A DNA stretch of 36,495 nucleotides. It comes from Eubacterium sp. Its GTDB lineage: Bacteria; Bacillota; Clostridia; Lachnospirales; Lachnospiraceae. Below the pieces are notes generated by a model, which saw only the letters and a program-made list of their open reading frames with translations, was not told the origin of the DNA and searched no databases. The stretch covers positions 1 to 36,495 of the forward strand of contig JAAWDZ010000010.1 in the NCBI GenBank assembly GCA_022794015.1, given 5' to 3'. The position numbers and the translations under genes were made by a program. Positions 16,601 to 25,619 of the stretch are shown here, one piece after another (the stretch's first letter is position 1; every line of letters begins with the position of its first letter).

Positions 16601-19600
16601 TATTTCCATTGCCTCTTTGCTCGCACGGTCAGTTGTCCAGCCGCCGAACAGATAGCCTTCCCTTTCCGGATCAGCCGGAGGAAGAACGCTGCCGCCCGAT
16701 GCGATAAAGTTTGCAACAGGCTTTGTGCTGCCGCCAATTGTTCCGCCATACGGGTCAAAGGAAACGGTCACGCCCCTGTTTACAGTAACTACATATTCCT
16801 TTGTTGTAGCGCCGTTTGTCACCGTATAAGTAACAGGACTGCTGAAATCCTGCGGCCCGCTTGGACTTATAGAAGCGCCCTCGCTTACAACAATTTCCGG
16901 TGTAACAGACGTAATATCCAGAGAAGATGGTACCGGCAATGTAACTGTCTTCGCATCCTGATCGATAACGCCCGCATAATCGCCAATGGCAAAGCCTGCC
17001 ATAACAGCATCGCCTGTTTCACTGCTTTCGCCGCCTTTTAAGACGATCTGTGTCATGTTATACTGCCATGTATTATTATTATTTGGATAAGTTACACGCA
17101 AGTACTTTGTACCCTCTGGGAATACGGCATCTTCGTTGGAGGTATAATCTCTCTGCGCCCAGATTCCGCCTTTTCCGGTATCCGGTAAAATATCTCCTTT
17201 TGTAAATCCGGTAAACGCAGTCCAGTTTTCCCCGTCAACGGATGTTTCAAAAGTAAAGCTGTTATTATTGGATATATCATTATTGCCTGTACTGCTCGTA
17301 TTTGCTACGTTGCGCACCTGAAAATAACTCAGGTTCGGGGCAGCAAATACAACGTTCTTGCCGCCGCCATTTGGATCCGGATAAATTCCGTACGCAAAAC
17401 CATAATTCTGCACATTCTCCACAAGCATACCGTTGCTTCCGGAAAGGATCAGCTTCGGCGTCAGCTTCATATCACTAAACTTTACTTTCGCATTCAAAGC
17501 AACGTTTGAGTAGTCAAATGTCTCCGTCACGCTCCATGCGCCAACTTTTCCATCAAAGCCTTCTGCCTGGCTTGCCTTTGCATAATCTACCATGTATTTG
17601 AAAGCGACCAGATTCTCTGCGGCGCCTTCTAATCTTCCGTAAACAGTCTGTACGGAACCGGAAACAAACATTGCGTCTGAAACAGGAGTCAGCCAGTCCA
17701 CATTAAATGTCACAGGCTCGTCAATCCCGGCAACCGATGCCTGTACCGTATCCGGCAGCTGCGGTTTTTCATTTGCATTTGCCGTATTAAGCTGCGGCGT
17801 CAGAATTTCGTCTATTGTAATCTTGGCAGATAAGAACCTTGCATTTACCCAGTCCGCCAAATCATCTTCTGCCTTCCCGGATTTGGATTCTGTTACCAGA
17901 CGGATTTTGGATCTGCCGGTTACATCAATATCGACAAGCTTGGCTTCGTTCGCCCGGTCCATATCTCCGCTGGAGAAAACAGGCTGGGTTTCATCATCCA
18001 AAAATACTTTAAATGCAACGGTACCCGGAGCAGCCACGCCGCCTTTTACAAGGCTTAAGTTTACCATAGAACGGAAACGCTCATAACCCTTGCCTGCGAT
18101 ATCAATTACAATCTCCGCGGGAGCCTGCGTACCAAAACCTTTGCTGTAAACTTCGCCAGGTCCGCCCTGCATGCCCCTTGCCTGCAGGCTTTCTCCGTTG
18201 GTCATCGTATCTTTGAATACGTTTTCTTCTGCGTCTGCCTGATACTGCAGGTCGCTTGCATATACGACTGTGCTGACATTCAGCCATACAACCGCTTTCA
18301 TTTCGGAACTTAAAACGGTGCCGGTGATCTTTTTCACACCTGCGGATCTTATATCACTGTCTGAAATATCCCATTTCACACCAACCTGCTCCTTTGAGCC
18401 GTCGGTAAATTCCACCTCTACAGTGGAGGGCAGCGTCGGCATTACGCCGCGTTCTGTGCTGACAGCAATCTCCTCAATCGCCATCATAGCTTTTACAGAT
18501 ACTTCTGCATTCACTGTTTTATCCGGTCCGATTTCCCCGGTAACATCAAAAACGCCCTCTTCTGCATACTGTGCGGGAGCGACTGCTTCCCATGCCACCT
18601 GTGCCGAACCTGTTTCGCCGTCCGTATAACGTACTGTTACAAAATTCGGGAGAGGCGGTTCTACGCCTGCAATGGTAGTTACTTCCACTTCGTCTATAGA
18701 AGCAATACCCTTAACATGAATTTTGGTTTCTACCGGTTCTTCTATTTCATCTGAAACAGCAGATACGGTATAAGTTCCCGGCGTGCCAAGTTTCAGGTTC
18801 TCCAGATTCCAGGAATCAATTTCATATTTCTGAATCAATCCGTCGTCATAAACAACGCCGATCGTATCCGGCAGCATCGGATTGACGCCAACCCCTGTCG
18901 TAATCTCCGCCAGATCATAGGATACAATATTGGTGCCGTCCCCAATCTCATCTCTGGTTTCAACATCAAGCGTATTTGAGGAAAGCTGACCCTGGTCACT
19001 GGATGAGGAAGCCGTAGCGGATACGATAATGTCTGATGACCGTGCCCCGCCGTTTCCTGTCGCTTTGATAATCGCCAGCGCTTTTCCGTTAAACGCTTTC
19101 CTGTTATCGCTGGTGTTGCTGTTGTTATGGTTATTCGTACCGCGGAATGGCTCCCGGTCTCTCGGATCGCCGTTATCCAGGGCTACGATTTCACCGCCTT
19201 CTACGTGAAATGTAATCCTGTTGTCCGCATCCGGCACCATATTGCCGGCGCTGTCTACTACAGTCGCTTCTACATATAACAGATCGCTGCCGTCATTCTT
19301 AATAAACGCTTTTTCACCGGAAAGGACAACAGACTGCGCTTCACCCGCCGTATAAACGACATCCTCTGCAATAACTTCGCCCGCTGCGTTTTTCGCAACC
19401 GCTTTTAATTCGCCTGCCTGGTAATCCTGATATCCATAATCCAGGTAAACCGGCTTCGCCGTATCCCTGTTATATTCTTTGACGCCGATGGATTTGCCGT
19501 TGATAAATACTTCTACGCTTGCCGCGTTGGTATAAACCATAATCGGCACCTGCGTACCCATATCCCAGTTCCAGTTCTGCGGCAGCAGATGTACGGTCGG

Positions 19601-21913
19601 GATATCTGTCCATGCGGAACGATACATATAAAACGCGTCTTTTTCAAAACCTGCCGTATCAATAATTCCAAAGTAAGAGCTTCTCGACGGACTGCTGTGC
19701 GGCGTCGGCTCGCCCAGGTAATCATGTCCGGTCCAGACCATCTCACCAAACAGGTAAGGCATCATATCATCCCTGTGCTCACGGATAGAAATACTTGCCG
19801 ACGTAAAGTTCTTGTTGTACGGCCACTCTGAAGCATAACCGCTTGCATGTGCCCAGCGGCCGCCCTCTTCATCCGCCCCACGATAATCCTCAATATTGTA
19901 TACGCCCCTGGTGTAGAACGCAGAAACCGTTTCCGTACCGACTACGCTTGAGTTCGGATACCGGTTCTTATGTGCAGGATACTGGTTATTGGCCCTGGAA
20001 TAATTGTGGCCGCCAATATCTGCCATTGCCATATTGTCAATAAATCCATATTTACGCGTCACCTTACTGCTTCCGGTATCCCAGGTAGGAGGCGCTGCGG
20101 AAATCGGCCTGCCGTAGCGCGCACCGTATTTAGCTCCGCCCTCAACGGTATTGCCGCCGCCTCTGACGTTATAATCGGTTTTGTAGCCGTTTGCCTCGCA
20201 CGGCAGCGCCGCATGGTTCTCTTCTGGCTCCGGACGTACAGTCCGCATGGTTTCTTTATCAATAATATTGGTATACGGTATATTGTCTAACGAGTCAATC
20301 TCTTTGACTGCCGCGGATAAAAGCCACTGCGTATCAATTCCATGTCCATCGGAGGAATCATAGATTTCATTGCCGGTGCTCCACAGGAAAATAGCCGGTG
20401 AGTTCTTATCCCTGTCTACCATAGCCTGTATATCGCGTACACAGTTCGGCTTCAGATCCGGGTTTACCCAATTAATATGGGTATTTGTACCGTCAGCGCC
20501 GGAGTACTCAAATACAACTGTCGTACCGTCTTCCGCTTTATTAAAGTAATTGTGGTAATCATCGCTGTTTTTCGCTTTGATCCACTGATCGAAGCCCTCT
20601 TCGAAAATCAGCATGCCAAGCCGGTCAGCGGCTTCAATATACTCTGGCGATACCGGATCGTGGGCACAGCGCACCACATTGACGCCCATGGATTTTAACT
20701 TGCGGATTCTCCTGTCTACGGCCGTCTGATAGGTTTCCATACCAAGCGCCCCCAGATCACGGTGCTCGCAGACGCCGTTTACGCGGGTATATTCGCCATT
20801 AATGAACAGTCCGCCGAGCGTATTGTTTTCACTGTACGGCTCATCAAAAGTACCTGGCTTCAGATAGAGATAACGGATGCCGAACCGGGTATCCAGCGTG
20901 TCGACTACCCTGCCATCCTGTATAATCTCGGTTTTTACCCAGTACAGATTCGGTTCGTCTACACTCCAGAGAGCCGGTTTTACTATGTCAATCAGCTGAT
21001 CCACCTTTACCGTCTCACCGGCCGGAACCGAAATGTTATCCTTCTGCGCTTTTGCCACTTCCGGATTTTCCTTGCTGTAAATCACGGAATTGACTGATAC
21101 GGATGAAGCGCTGCCTGTTTTATTTTCAATACTGGTCCGTACATTGACCGTGGATTTTTCTTTCAAAGCATCCATATCCGGCTCCGTATGGAAATCCGGC
21201 TGTATGTATTTGCCGTCCTCTTCTACAACGGTAGCCACATGTACGCCGTTGACCGGAATATGCACTTTTTCCGTAGCAATCAGGTATACGCTGCCGTAGA
21301 TTCCTGCGCCTGCATACCAACGGGCGCTGTTTTTGCTGGAATACGCTTTTACGGCAATGACGTTCTCCTGGCCATCGTAGCGCAGATAATCCGTAATATC
21401 GTATTCAAAGGTTACGTATCCAAGGAACTGCTTGCCCAGATCATGACCGTTGATCCACACCTGGCTGACCATCTGGACAGCGTCAAACTGAAGCACCACA
21501 TTCTTGCCCTTCATATCATCTGAAAGCGTAAATGCTTTCCGGTACCATCCCGTACCTCCTGCCAGCGAACCCTGCGCCGGCCTTGCATCGCTGTCAGAAA
21601 ACTGCTGGTAAATACTCCAGTCATGCGGAAGCTGTACCGTATCCCAGGTGCCGCTTTCCGTATAATCCGGCCGGCTTGCCGTAGCATCCAGACTGTTGTT
21701 CATCTCCCTGGCCTTGTCTAACAGGCAGAACCTCCAATCTTCGTTGATTTTGATTTTCCGCTCACCGGAAGCTATGCTTTGTGCAGATGCGTCTGCAGGA
21801 GCAGCATATGCTGTTACAGCGCTGCCAAATAAGCTGACAGGCAGTAACGCCGCCATCATAGCAAGCGAAAGAACCAATGACAGAACTCTTTTAAGAATCC
21901 TTTCTCTGTTCAT
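13700..21913 (-). CDS. Giant secreted GH2 glycosidase (beta-galactosidase-like), multidomain
   Basis: 2737 residues. Start at ATG 21913 (GAGAGGAG ahead), beginning MNRERILKRVLSLVLSLA, a signal peptide; an ORF start 24 codons earlier has no ribosome site. Order: GH2 sugar-binding fold (about 30-210), Ig-like, GH2 TIM barrel (about 340-745) with acid/base E516 (WSTGNEI) and nucleophile E724 (GEMVWTGHDYLGEP), DUF4982-like and GH2 C5-like modules (to about 990), three Big_4 repeats, an NPCBM-like domain (about 1218-1365), a fourth Big_4, a discoidin-like region, an InlB repeat, a DNRLRE/CBM96-like domain (about 1787-1985), a second InlB repeat, a Big_2 domain, a 350-residue coiled coil (about 2240-2590), and a BspA-type leucine-rich end. 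No LPXTG motif. It probably removes terminal beta-galactose from host or plant glycans while held at the cell surface; the exact sugar is inferred from family. Confidence 0.93.
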   Translation of the reverse strand: MNRERILKRVLSLVLSLAMMAALLPVSLFGSAVTAYAAPADASAQSIASGERKIKINEDWRFCLLDKAREMNNSLDATASRPDYTESGTWDTVQLPHDWSIYQQFSDSDARPAQGSLAGGTGWYRKAFTLSDDMKGKNVVLQFDAVQMVSQVWINGHDLGKQFLGYVTFEYDITDYLRYDGQENVIAVKAYSSKNSARWYAGAGIYGSVYLIATEKVHIPVNGVHVATVVEEDGKYIQPDFHTEPDMDALKEKSTVNVRTSIENKTGSASSVSVNSVIYSKENPEVAKAQKDNISVPAGETVKVDQLIDIVKPALWSVDEPNLYWVKTEIIQDGRVVDTLDTRFGIRYLYLKPGTFDEPYSENNTLGGLFINGEYTRVNGVCEHRDLGALGMETYQTAVDRRIRKLKSMGVNVVRCAHDPVSPEYIEAADRLGMLIFEEGFDQWIKAKNSDDYHNYFNKAEDGTTVVFEYSGADGTNTHINWVNPDLKPNCVRDIQAMVDRDKNSPAIFLWSTGNEIYDSSDGHGIDTQWLLSAAVKEIDSLDNIPYTNIIDKETMRTVRPEPEENHAALPCEANGYKTDYNVRGGGNTVEGGAKYGARYGRPISAAPPTWDTGSSKVTRKYGFIDNMAMADIGGHNYSRANNQYPAHKNRYPNSSVVGTETVSAFYTRGVYNIEDYRGADEEGGRWAHASGYASEWPYNKNFTSASISIREHRDDMMPYLFGEMVWTGHDYLGEPTPHSSPSRSSYFGIIDTAGFEKDAFYMYRSAWTDIPTVHLLPQNWNWDMGTQVPIMVYTNAASVEVFINGKSIGVKEYNRDTAKPVYLDYGYQDYQAGELKAVAKNAAGEVIAEDVVYTAGEAQSVVLSGEKAFIKNDGSDLLYVEATVVDSAGNMVPDADNRITFHVEGGEIVALDNGDPRDREPFRGTNNHNNSNTSDNRKAFNGKALAIIKATGNGGARSSDIIVSATASSSSDQGQLSSNTLDVETRDEIGDGTNIVSYDLAEITTGVGVNPMLPDTIGVVYDDGLIQKYEIDSWNLENLKLGTPGTYTVSAVSDEIEEPVETKIHVKGIASIDEVEVTTIAGVEPPLPNFVTVRYTDGETGSAQVAWEAVAPAQYAEEGVFDVTGEIGPDKTVNAEVSVKAMMAIEEIAVSTERGVMPTLPSTVEVEFTDGSKEQVGVKWDISDSDIRSAGVKKITGTVLSSEMKAVVWLNVSTVVYASDLQYQADAEENVFKDTMTNGESLQARGMQGGPGEVYSKGFGTQAPAEIVIDIAGKGYERFRSMVNLSLVKGGVAAPGTVAFKVFLDDETQPVFSSGDMDRANEAKLVDIDVTGRSKIRLVTESKSGKAEDDLADWVNARFLSAKITIDEILTPQLNTANANEKPQLPDTVQASVAGIDEPVTFNVDWLTPVSDAMFVSGSVQTVYGRLEGAAENLVAFKYMVDYAKASQAEGFDGKVGAWSVTETFDYSNVALNAKVKFSDMKLTPKLILSGSNGMLVENVQNYGFAYGIYPDPNGGGKNVVFAAPNLSYFQVRNVANTSSTGNNDISNNNSFTFETSVDGENWTAFTGFTKGDILPDTGKGGIWAQRDYTSNEDAVFPEGTKYLRVTYPNNNNTWQYNMTQIVLKGGESSETGDAVMAGFAIGDYAGVIDQDAKTVTLPVPSSLDITSVTPEIVVSEGASISPSGPQDFSSPVTYTVTNGATTKEYVVTVNRGVTVSFDPYGGTIGGSTKPVANFIASGGSVLPPADPEREGYLFGGWTTDRASKEAMEIDGVKFTENTTYYAIWNKDPRIAIRTEADASGKTWQSEKNTNYGSANPLLVRQPQDVAQYGKFGEKFTNTSTSDGTDMKTAFIRFDVSELKSQNVKSVQLALHYAGKRDVGTNDIKLLVTKASSNWDEFKMTWNTRPALLEPENIAESEQFTAAQSDSKNIEIDVTSFYNAALAENEDKITFAVTANTNASDFWLTSKEGGTGVNAARAPRLLAEVEKDPDYMVTYDLNGGQGTAPIQSTLDAGAKFAAAKGTGITGPDGKQFAEWNTKADGTGDSYRAGDEVTMPAANLTLYAVYKTPVTITPNAKTVILTDNTVDLSTQGLFTIDANAGRTQTYSVLSGGTGKGRVDKTDGKTLTVSRFGTIRIKVVTSETDTHMKGEAIVVFTAGKVAVKAESTKLFKEETMQAEIVTEPENIISGTVTWSSSDEGVATVDQNGLITAIAAGSARITAALSKAPGIAPYIDITVEEPSSSDKLLKDRIDELKAEIANLKEAPEKLKELQEAIKELQDKTANMSDLEDKVNKLDGVTGQIEELQEKISDLDNKADKDAIAGLQSQISGLQEQISDLDEKADAAEITRLEGLITDLQNKIKDNEWETKIGLIDELKTSVDTLNTQAEAIEKLDLEQKLQELATLQSDMEALQNKVNNLPSDTDKKLETLTSQLSELQDKVDKIPDLSDEVAGLQDELKAVSGIVSKIDADTINAEIAKISGIQAQIEVIQEQTDKIADLQIEVAKIKTMESEISKLKETAQKVAALEAEIKRLEGQTKELAATKAEAERVAKLEAELLKMQQEKAEAEALIKKIQEQLLNLENTVKANAEGKAALKAGDTITSGKVKYRVTNAKKKLAEAYGAKSKSQKSVTIAATVKIKGVTLKVTSVADNAFKGMSKLQKVTVGKNVTAIGKNAFAGDRKLNKVVIKSKNLKKVGSAALKNISSKAEIKVPSGMKAKYTRLLKGKGQSKNVKVK

Positions 21914-22021
21914 ACATATTTCTCCTCTCTTATTTTTGTACGTTTGGTATCCTTCTTCTGCTATTTCAAAACCGTAACTGTGCAAAATACAGATCCAAAC
22001 GCCACTTAGTTTTTAGTATAA

Positions 22022-22056
22022 TAAAAAATTCCATAAATTCATATGGAATTTTTTTT
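22022..22056 (-). terminator. Terminator of the hybrid kinase gene
   Basis: A perfect 13-bp stem (22023-22035 with 22042-22054) and six-base loop, A-rich on one arm and T-rich on the other, so it could stop transcription from both sides. It lies 12 bases beyond the kinase stop codon and about 110 bases upstream of the GH2 start. Confidence 0.75.
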
Positions 22057-22067
22057 GAATTTTAGTA

Positions 22068-25000
22068 TTATTTTTGGAGAAATTGATTTTCCCGTTTCAG
22101 CCAGTACTCCATCTGCTCCAATAATTTTGGGATATCTAACGGTTTGGCCAGATGGCCGTTCATCCCGGCCTCCCTGCTTGCTGCAAAGTCCACAGCGGAA
22201 ACATTGGCAGATACGGCAATAATCGGAATCGTCACCGCATCGCCTCTCGGCAGCATACGGATCGCGCGCGTTGCCTCTAAACCGTTCATCACAGGCATCT
22301 GGATATCCATCAGAATCATATGGTAGTAACCTTCCGGCATCTCAGCAAACCGCTGCAGCCCTTTGCGCCCGTTTTCGGCATATTCTACCATGGCTCCGGT
22401 TTCTCCAATCAGTTCCATAGCGATTTCCCGGTTAATCTCATTGTCTTCCACTAAAAGGATACGGTATCCCGCAAATGAAACCTCTGGATTGCCGCCGCAG
22501 AGTTCTGGCAGACGATCGGTATTCTCTGCCGGGTTCTGCAGCCTTAAAATAATAGATACCGTAAATTTAGATCCCTTCCCCGGCGTACTGTCCACACTGA
22601 TAGTCCCGCCCATCATACGCGCAATATTCTGTGCAATGGACATTCCAAGGCCCACGCCTTCCATACTTTCCGCATGGCTGAACGGCTCAAAAATATGCTG
22701 GATAAACTCCTTTTTCATGCCGATTCCATTGTCCTGGAACACAAAATCATAAGATCGACAGCCATGCTCCCTGGATTCATGCTCCATAACCGACACTTCG
22801 ATCTTACCTCCAGGAGGTGTATATTTTACGGAATTCTCCAGTATATTCAGAAATATCTTAAGCAGCCTCTGTCTGTCTCCTAAGATATTCTCATGCTGTA
22901 CCTGCATCGGATTTACTAAAAGGTGCAGATCTTTTTCCATAATCTTTGCGTGAATATCGGATACTGCCTCCTGCATCAGTTCGGACAGGGCAAACGCTTC
23001 CGTCTTTAAATCAAAGCTGCCGGATTTGATCTGGCTGATATCCATAATTTCATTCAAAACAAACAGCAGCTTGCGGCTGGATACATAGGCCTTTTCCAGA
23101 CAGTCTTTTACCTTGTCGGGATCCCCCGCATTGTCCGCCGCGATTTTTATCATACCCATAATCCCGTTCATCGGGGTACGTATATTGTGGCTCATACTAA
23201 AAAGAAACTCCTGCTTGGATGCATTTGCAAGATCCGCCGCCTCACAGGCTGCCTGAAGCGCCTGATGCTCCCGCATTTCCTTGCGCTTGCTTTCGGTAAC
23301 GTCCTGTGCCGCATATACAATCGAACGGGCTTTTCCCTCTTCGTCTGCCTGGGCCATTACAGCGGTACTGCGAATCCAGCCATATTCATCCGGCCCTGTA
23401 TCCGCGTGTTCCGGAATCTTGCGGTAGGCAAATGTAACATACGGATTTTTCCTGCTCAAAGTCTGACGCAGATTCTCCTGGCTTAACACATTTAAATATT
23501 CTTCCCGATCCTCCGGATGTACAAAATGCTCTGCATATGCCCTCAGTCTGTCCGTATAAGTTTCTTTTCCTTCCAGATTTTTTTTCACCTCTTCGATCTG
23601 GTTCACACTCCGAAAGATTCCCTGATCAAAATCCGCGTAGTAAGTTGCAAAAAACATACTGCTTAAGGTCCGGATGATATTCCCCTGTTCCTGTTCCTCC
23701 TTCAGCCGCAGCTCCTCTTCTATCTTCTCACGTGTAATATCCCTTCCCAGAATATTGACGGATACCCGGTTTTTCTGGCGGGAATAAATCACATGCTGTT
23801 CCAGCCAATGCAGGGGCTTTCCGGCAAGCCGGTACTGGCAGGTCTCTTCAAAATAATCTCTTACGCCTGCAGCCTTCTGATACAAATGATCCGGACTCAT
23901 CACATTGCGGAAAATCTGTGCATCCTCCGGGTTTACCACCGAATCCAGCTCTTTCTGAAAATACTGGTTATAGTTGCCTGTATGGACATTTTTGATTTCA
24001 CTGTCCTCATTGATCCAGACGCGCTCGCACTGACCGTTTTCCAGATAGACCGTAGTCATAATACTGTACCTGGACTTTAAAATCGCCGCAAGCTGCATAT
24101 CGCGCAGATTCAATGTGTGCTCCTGACGCACGCGCTTATCGACGTTCTGTAAAGCCAGAATCGTATATTTCGTTCCCTGATTCTGTCCAAAATAAGCAAT
24201 CACAGCCATATACCGGTACTCATGATCCTCTTCGCCGCGCCACTGGCAGAGCATATCCTTTTTGGGCAAATCAGAATCCTTCATCTGACGCAGACCCTTT
24301 AAGGAAAACATCTCGCAAACCTTGTCCCGGTCAACCGGATGGATCTGCCGCAGCAAACGGGAATCCATAATCTCGTCCCACTGGATTGTCCATGATTTCC
24401 ACCCGGTATGCGTATGCCCGTTTTCCCGTACAAGATTTGCTTCCCCGGTATCCAGGTCAATTCCGTAAATACCGTAATTCTGCTCTCCCAGAGTCCGGAT
24501 CACCTCCTGGATACGCATGCTGGCATCATCCAGCTCCAGGCTCTCCTGTAAAATATCATGGATATCCTTTACATATAAAAAGATATACTGGCCGCCAGAT
24601 TCCCCGAATTCCGGAACCACTTCCATCAGATTCCACCGGAAATCTTCTCCCAGCCGCCTGCGGTAACAGCAGGTAAGTATCTCCCGCTTCGCATCTAGGG
24701 CCGTTTTCAGATGATCTGGATGGGTAAATGATATGAAATTCTGTAAATCATCCGGATGTATGCCTCCGTTGTAAATAAACTGACCAAGCCAGCTGGAAAA
24801 AACATCTGTGCCATATCCGTAAGCCCGGTCTTCCGGCCGTATTTTCACCACTTCATAAATATCATCCGCGAGATTGACCCGAAGTATTTTATGGTAAGCC
24901 TGATTGATCGCCTGTACATGGGGAGCCGCCGCAATGATAAAGGCAGGAATCTTCTGTTCCCACTGTATCCGGACTGCCGTAATATCTACCATTTCACCGA

Positions 25001-25235
25001 AAGGGCTATGGAAACATAAGGTCTGGTTCTCCTGTCTGTTTCCAATGGAAAGCAGAGGACAGTTGGCACAGGAATAGCTCCCCAGTTCATGACAGGCGAT
25101 CCCTCTGCGAATTTGGGGCAATATTTCCTGCGCCCGTTTGTTATAGTACAGAATTTCATGATTATCTTCCCGGACAATAAATATTCCGGTAGTCGGCACT
25201 GCATTTAATATCTTTTCGTATTCTTTTATGTCCAT
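22068..25235 (-). CDS. Soluble hybrid histidine kinase with five PAS-like modules and a receiver domain
   Basis: 1055 residues, no transmembrane helix. About five PAS-like modules occupy 1-645. The first carries a cysteine group (C48, C56, C59, C74; CANCPL). The HisKA helix has the phospho-acceptor H683 in SMSHNIRTPMNG. The ATPase domain follows (about 735-895) with NILENSVKYTP, DNGIGM and GVGLGMSIAQNIARMMGG. The receiver domain is about 925-1045 with LVEDNEINR and phospho-aspartate D977 in MDIQMPVMNG. The start is ATG 25235, with AAAGG upstream; a TTG 10 codons earlier has no ribosome site. There is no HPt domain or separate output regulator nearby, so the phosphate target is unknown. It lies upstream of the GH2 gene but is separated from it by a terminator. 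The gene is monocistronic by layout. Confidence 0.94.
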   Translation of the reverse strand: MDIKEYEKILNAVPTTGIFIVREDNHEILYYNKRAQEILPQIRRGIACHELGSYSCANCPLLSIGNRQENQTLCFHSPFGEMVDITAVRIQWEQKIPAFIIAAAPHVQAINQAYHKILRVNLADDIYEVVKIRPEDRAYGYGTDVFSSWLGQFIYNGGIHPDDLQNFISFTHPDHLKTALDAKREILTCCYRRRLGEDFRWNLMEVVPEFGESGGQYIFLYVKDIHDILQESLELDDASMRIQEVIRTLGEQNYGIYGIDLDTGEANLVRENGHTHTGWKSWTIQWDEIMDSRLLRQIHPVDRDKVCEMFSLKGLRQMKDSDLPKKDMLCQWRGEEDHEYRYMAVIAYFGQNQGTKYTILALQNVDKRVRQEHTLNLRDMQLAAILKSRYSIMTTVYLENGQCERVWINEDSEIKNVHTGNYNQYFQKELDSVVNPEDAQIFRNVMSPDHLYQKAAGVRDYFEETCQYRLAGKPLHWLEQHVIYSRQKNRVSVNILGRDITREKIEEELRLKEEQEQGNIIRTLSSMFFATYYADFDQGIFRSVNQIEEVKKNLEGKETYTDRLRAYAEHFVHPEDREEYLNVLSQENLRQTLSRKNPYVTFAYRKIPEHADTGPDEYGWIRSTAVMAQADEEGKARSIVYAAQDVTESKRKEMREHQALQAACEAADLANASKQEFLFSMSHNIRTPMNGIMGMIKIAADNAGDPDKVKDCLEKAYVSSRKLLFVLNEIMDISQIKSGSFDLKTEAFALSELMQEAVSDIHAKIMEKDLHLLVNPMQVQHENILGDRQRLLKIFLNILENSVKYTPPGGKIEVSVMEHESREHGCRSYDFVFQDNGIGMKKEFIQHIFEPFSHAESMEGVGLGMSIAQNIARMMGGTISVDSTPGKGSKFTVSIILRLQNPAENTDRLPELCGGNPEVSFAGYRILLVEDNEINREIAMELIGETGAMVEYAENGRKGLQRFAEMPEGYYHMILMDIQMPVMNGLEATRAIRMLPRGDAVTIPIIAVSANVSAVDFAASREAGMNGHLAKPLDIPKLLEQMEYWLKRENQFLQK

Positions 25236-25288
25236 AATTTTGCCTTTCTTTTTCCGGATTTTCAATGCGATAGATGTTAGTTTCCTAT

Positions 25289-25317
25289 ATTGTACTAAAA
25301 GGCGGGGCGGCAGGCAA
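25289..25317 (-). promoter_or_regulatory. Promoter of the hybrid kinase gene
   Basis: Minus strand: TTGCCT (25312-25317), 17 GC-rich bases, TACAAT (25289-25294), 54 bases upstream of the ATG at 25235. The spacing is ideal and the -35 box moderate. Confidence 0.6.
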
Positions 25318-25351
25318 GTTAAAAATGAATTCTGAATAGTGTAACTTTATC

Positions 25352-25547
25352 GTTATTGTTCACAGGCAATGTCAGTTAGTTCATCATTCGATTAGATTCT
25401 GCTATAGGGGTCTAACCTAATACTTAACTAACTGACATTGTTTCACGGGTCAGAAACGCGCATTTACTGCGCGCTCCGTGAGAACATGATATAAGTTCGG
25501 GGCGATTTTTGCGAAGCAAAACTTTAAATATCGCCCCGAACAGTAAC
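25352..25547. mobile_element. MITE-like element 3 (196 bp) with 8-bp target duplication
   Basis: Flanked by exact direct repeats of ACTTTATC (25344-25351 and 25548-25555). Ends are GTTATTGTTC on the left and, read inwards from the right, GTTACTGTTC. Inside are three hairpins in a row. The first is a perfect 15-bp stem (25367-25381 with 25426-25440, CAATGTCAGTTAGTT arms) with a further small stem in its loop. The second has TTTCACGG and CCGTGAGAA arms. The third is a perfect 12-bp stem GTTCGGGGCGAT/ATCGCCCCGAAC. It contains no gene. Its right target repeat ends 2 bases before the -35 box of the SPFH promoter. Confidence 0.82.
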
Positions 25548-25557
25548 ACTTTATCTC

Positions 25558-25586
25558 TTGACGCAAGCTGCTTATTATGATATTAT
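25558..25586 (+). promoter_or_regulatory. Promoter of the SPFH operon
   Basis: TTGACG (25558-25563), exactly 17 bases, TATTAT (25581-25586), 34 bases before the ATG. It lies immediately to the right of MITE-like element 3, so any sites upstream of -38 have been replaced by element sequence. Confidence 0.8.
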
Positions 25587-25619
25587 TTTGATATCAAAAA
25601 GAGAAAGGAATGAATCATT

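Noticed and set aside
21914-22021. Promoter search in front of the GH2 gene
   Set aside because: AT-rich sequence with TATACT-like boxes but no -35 at proper spacing; no call made.
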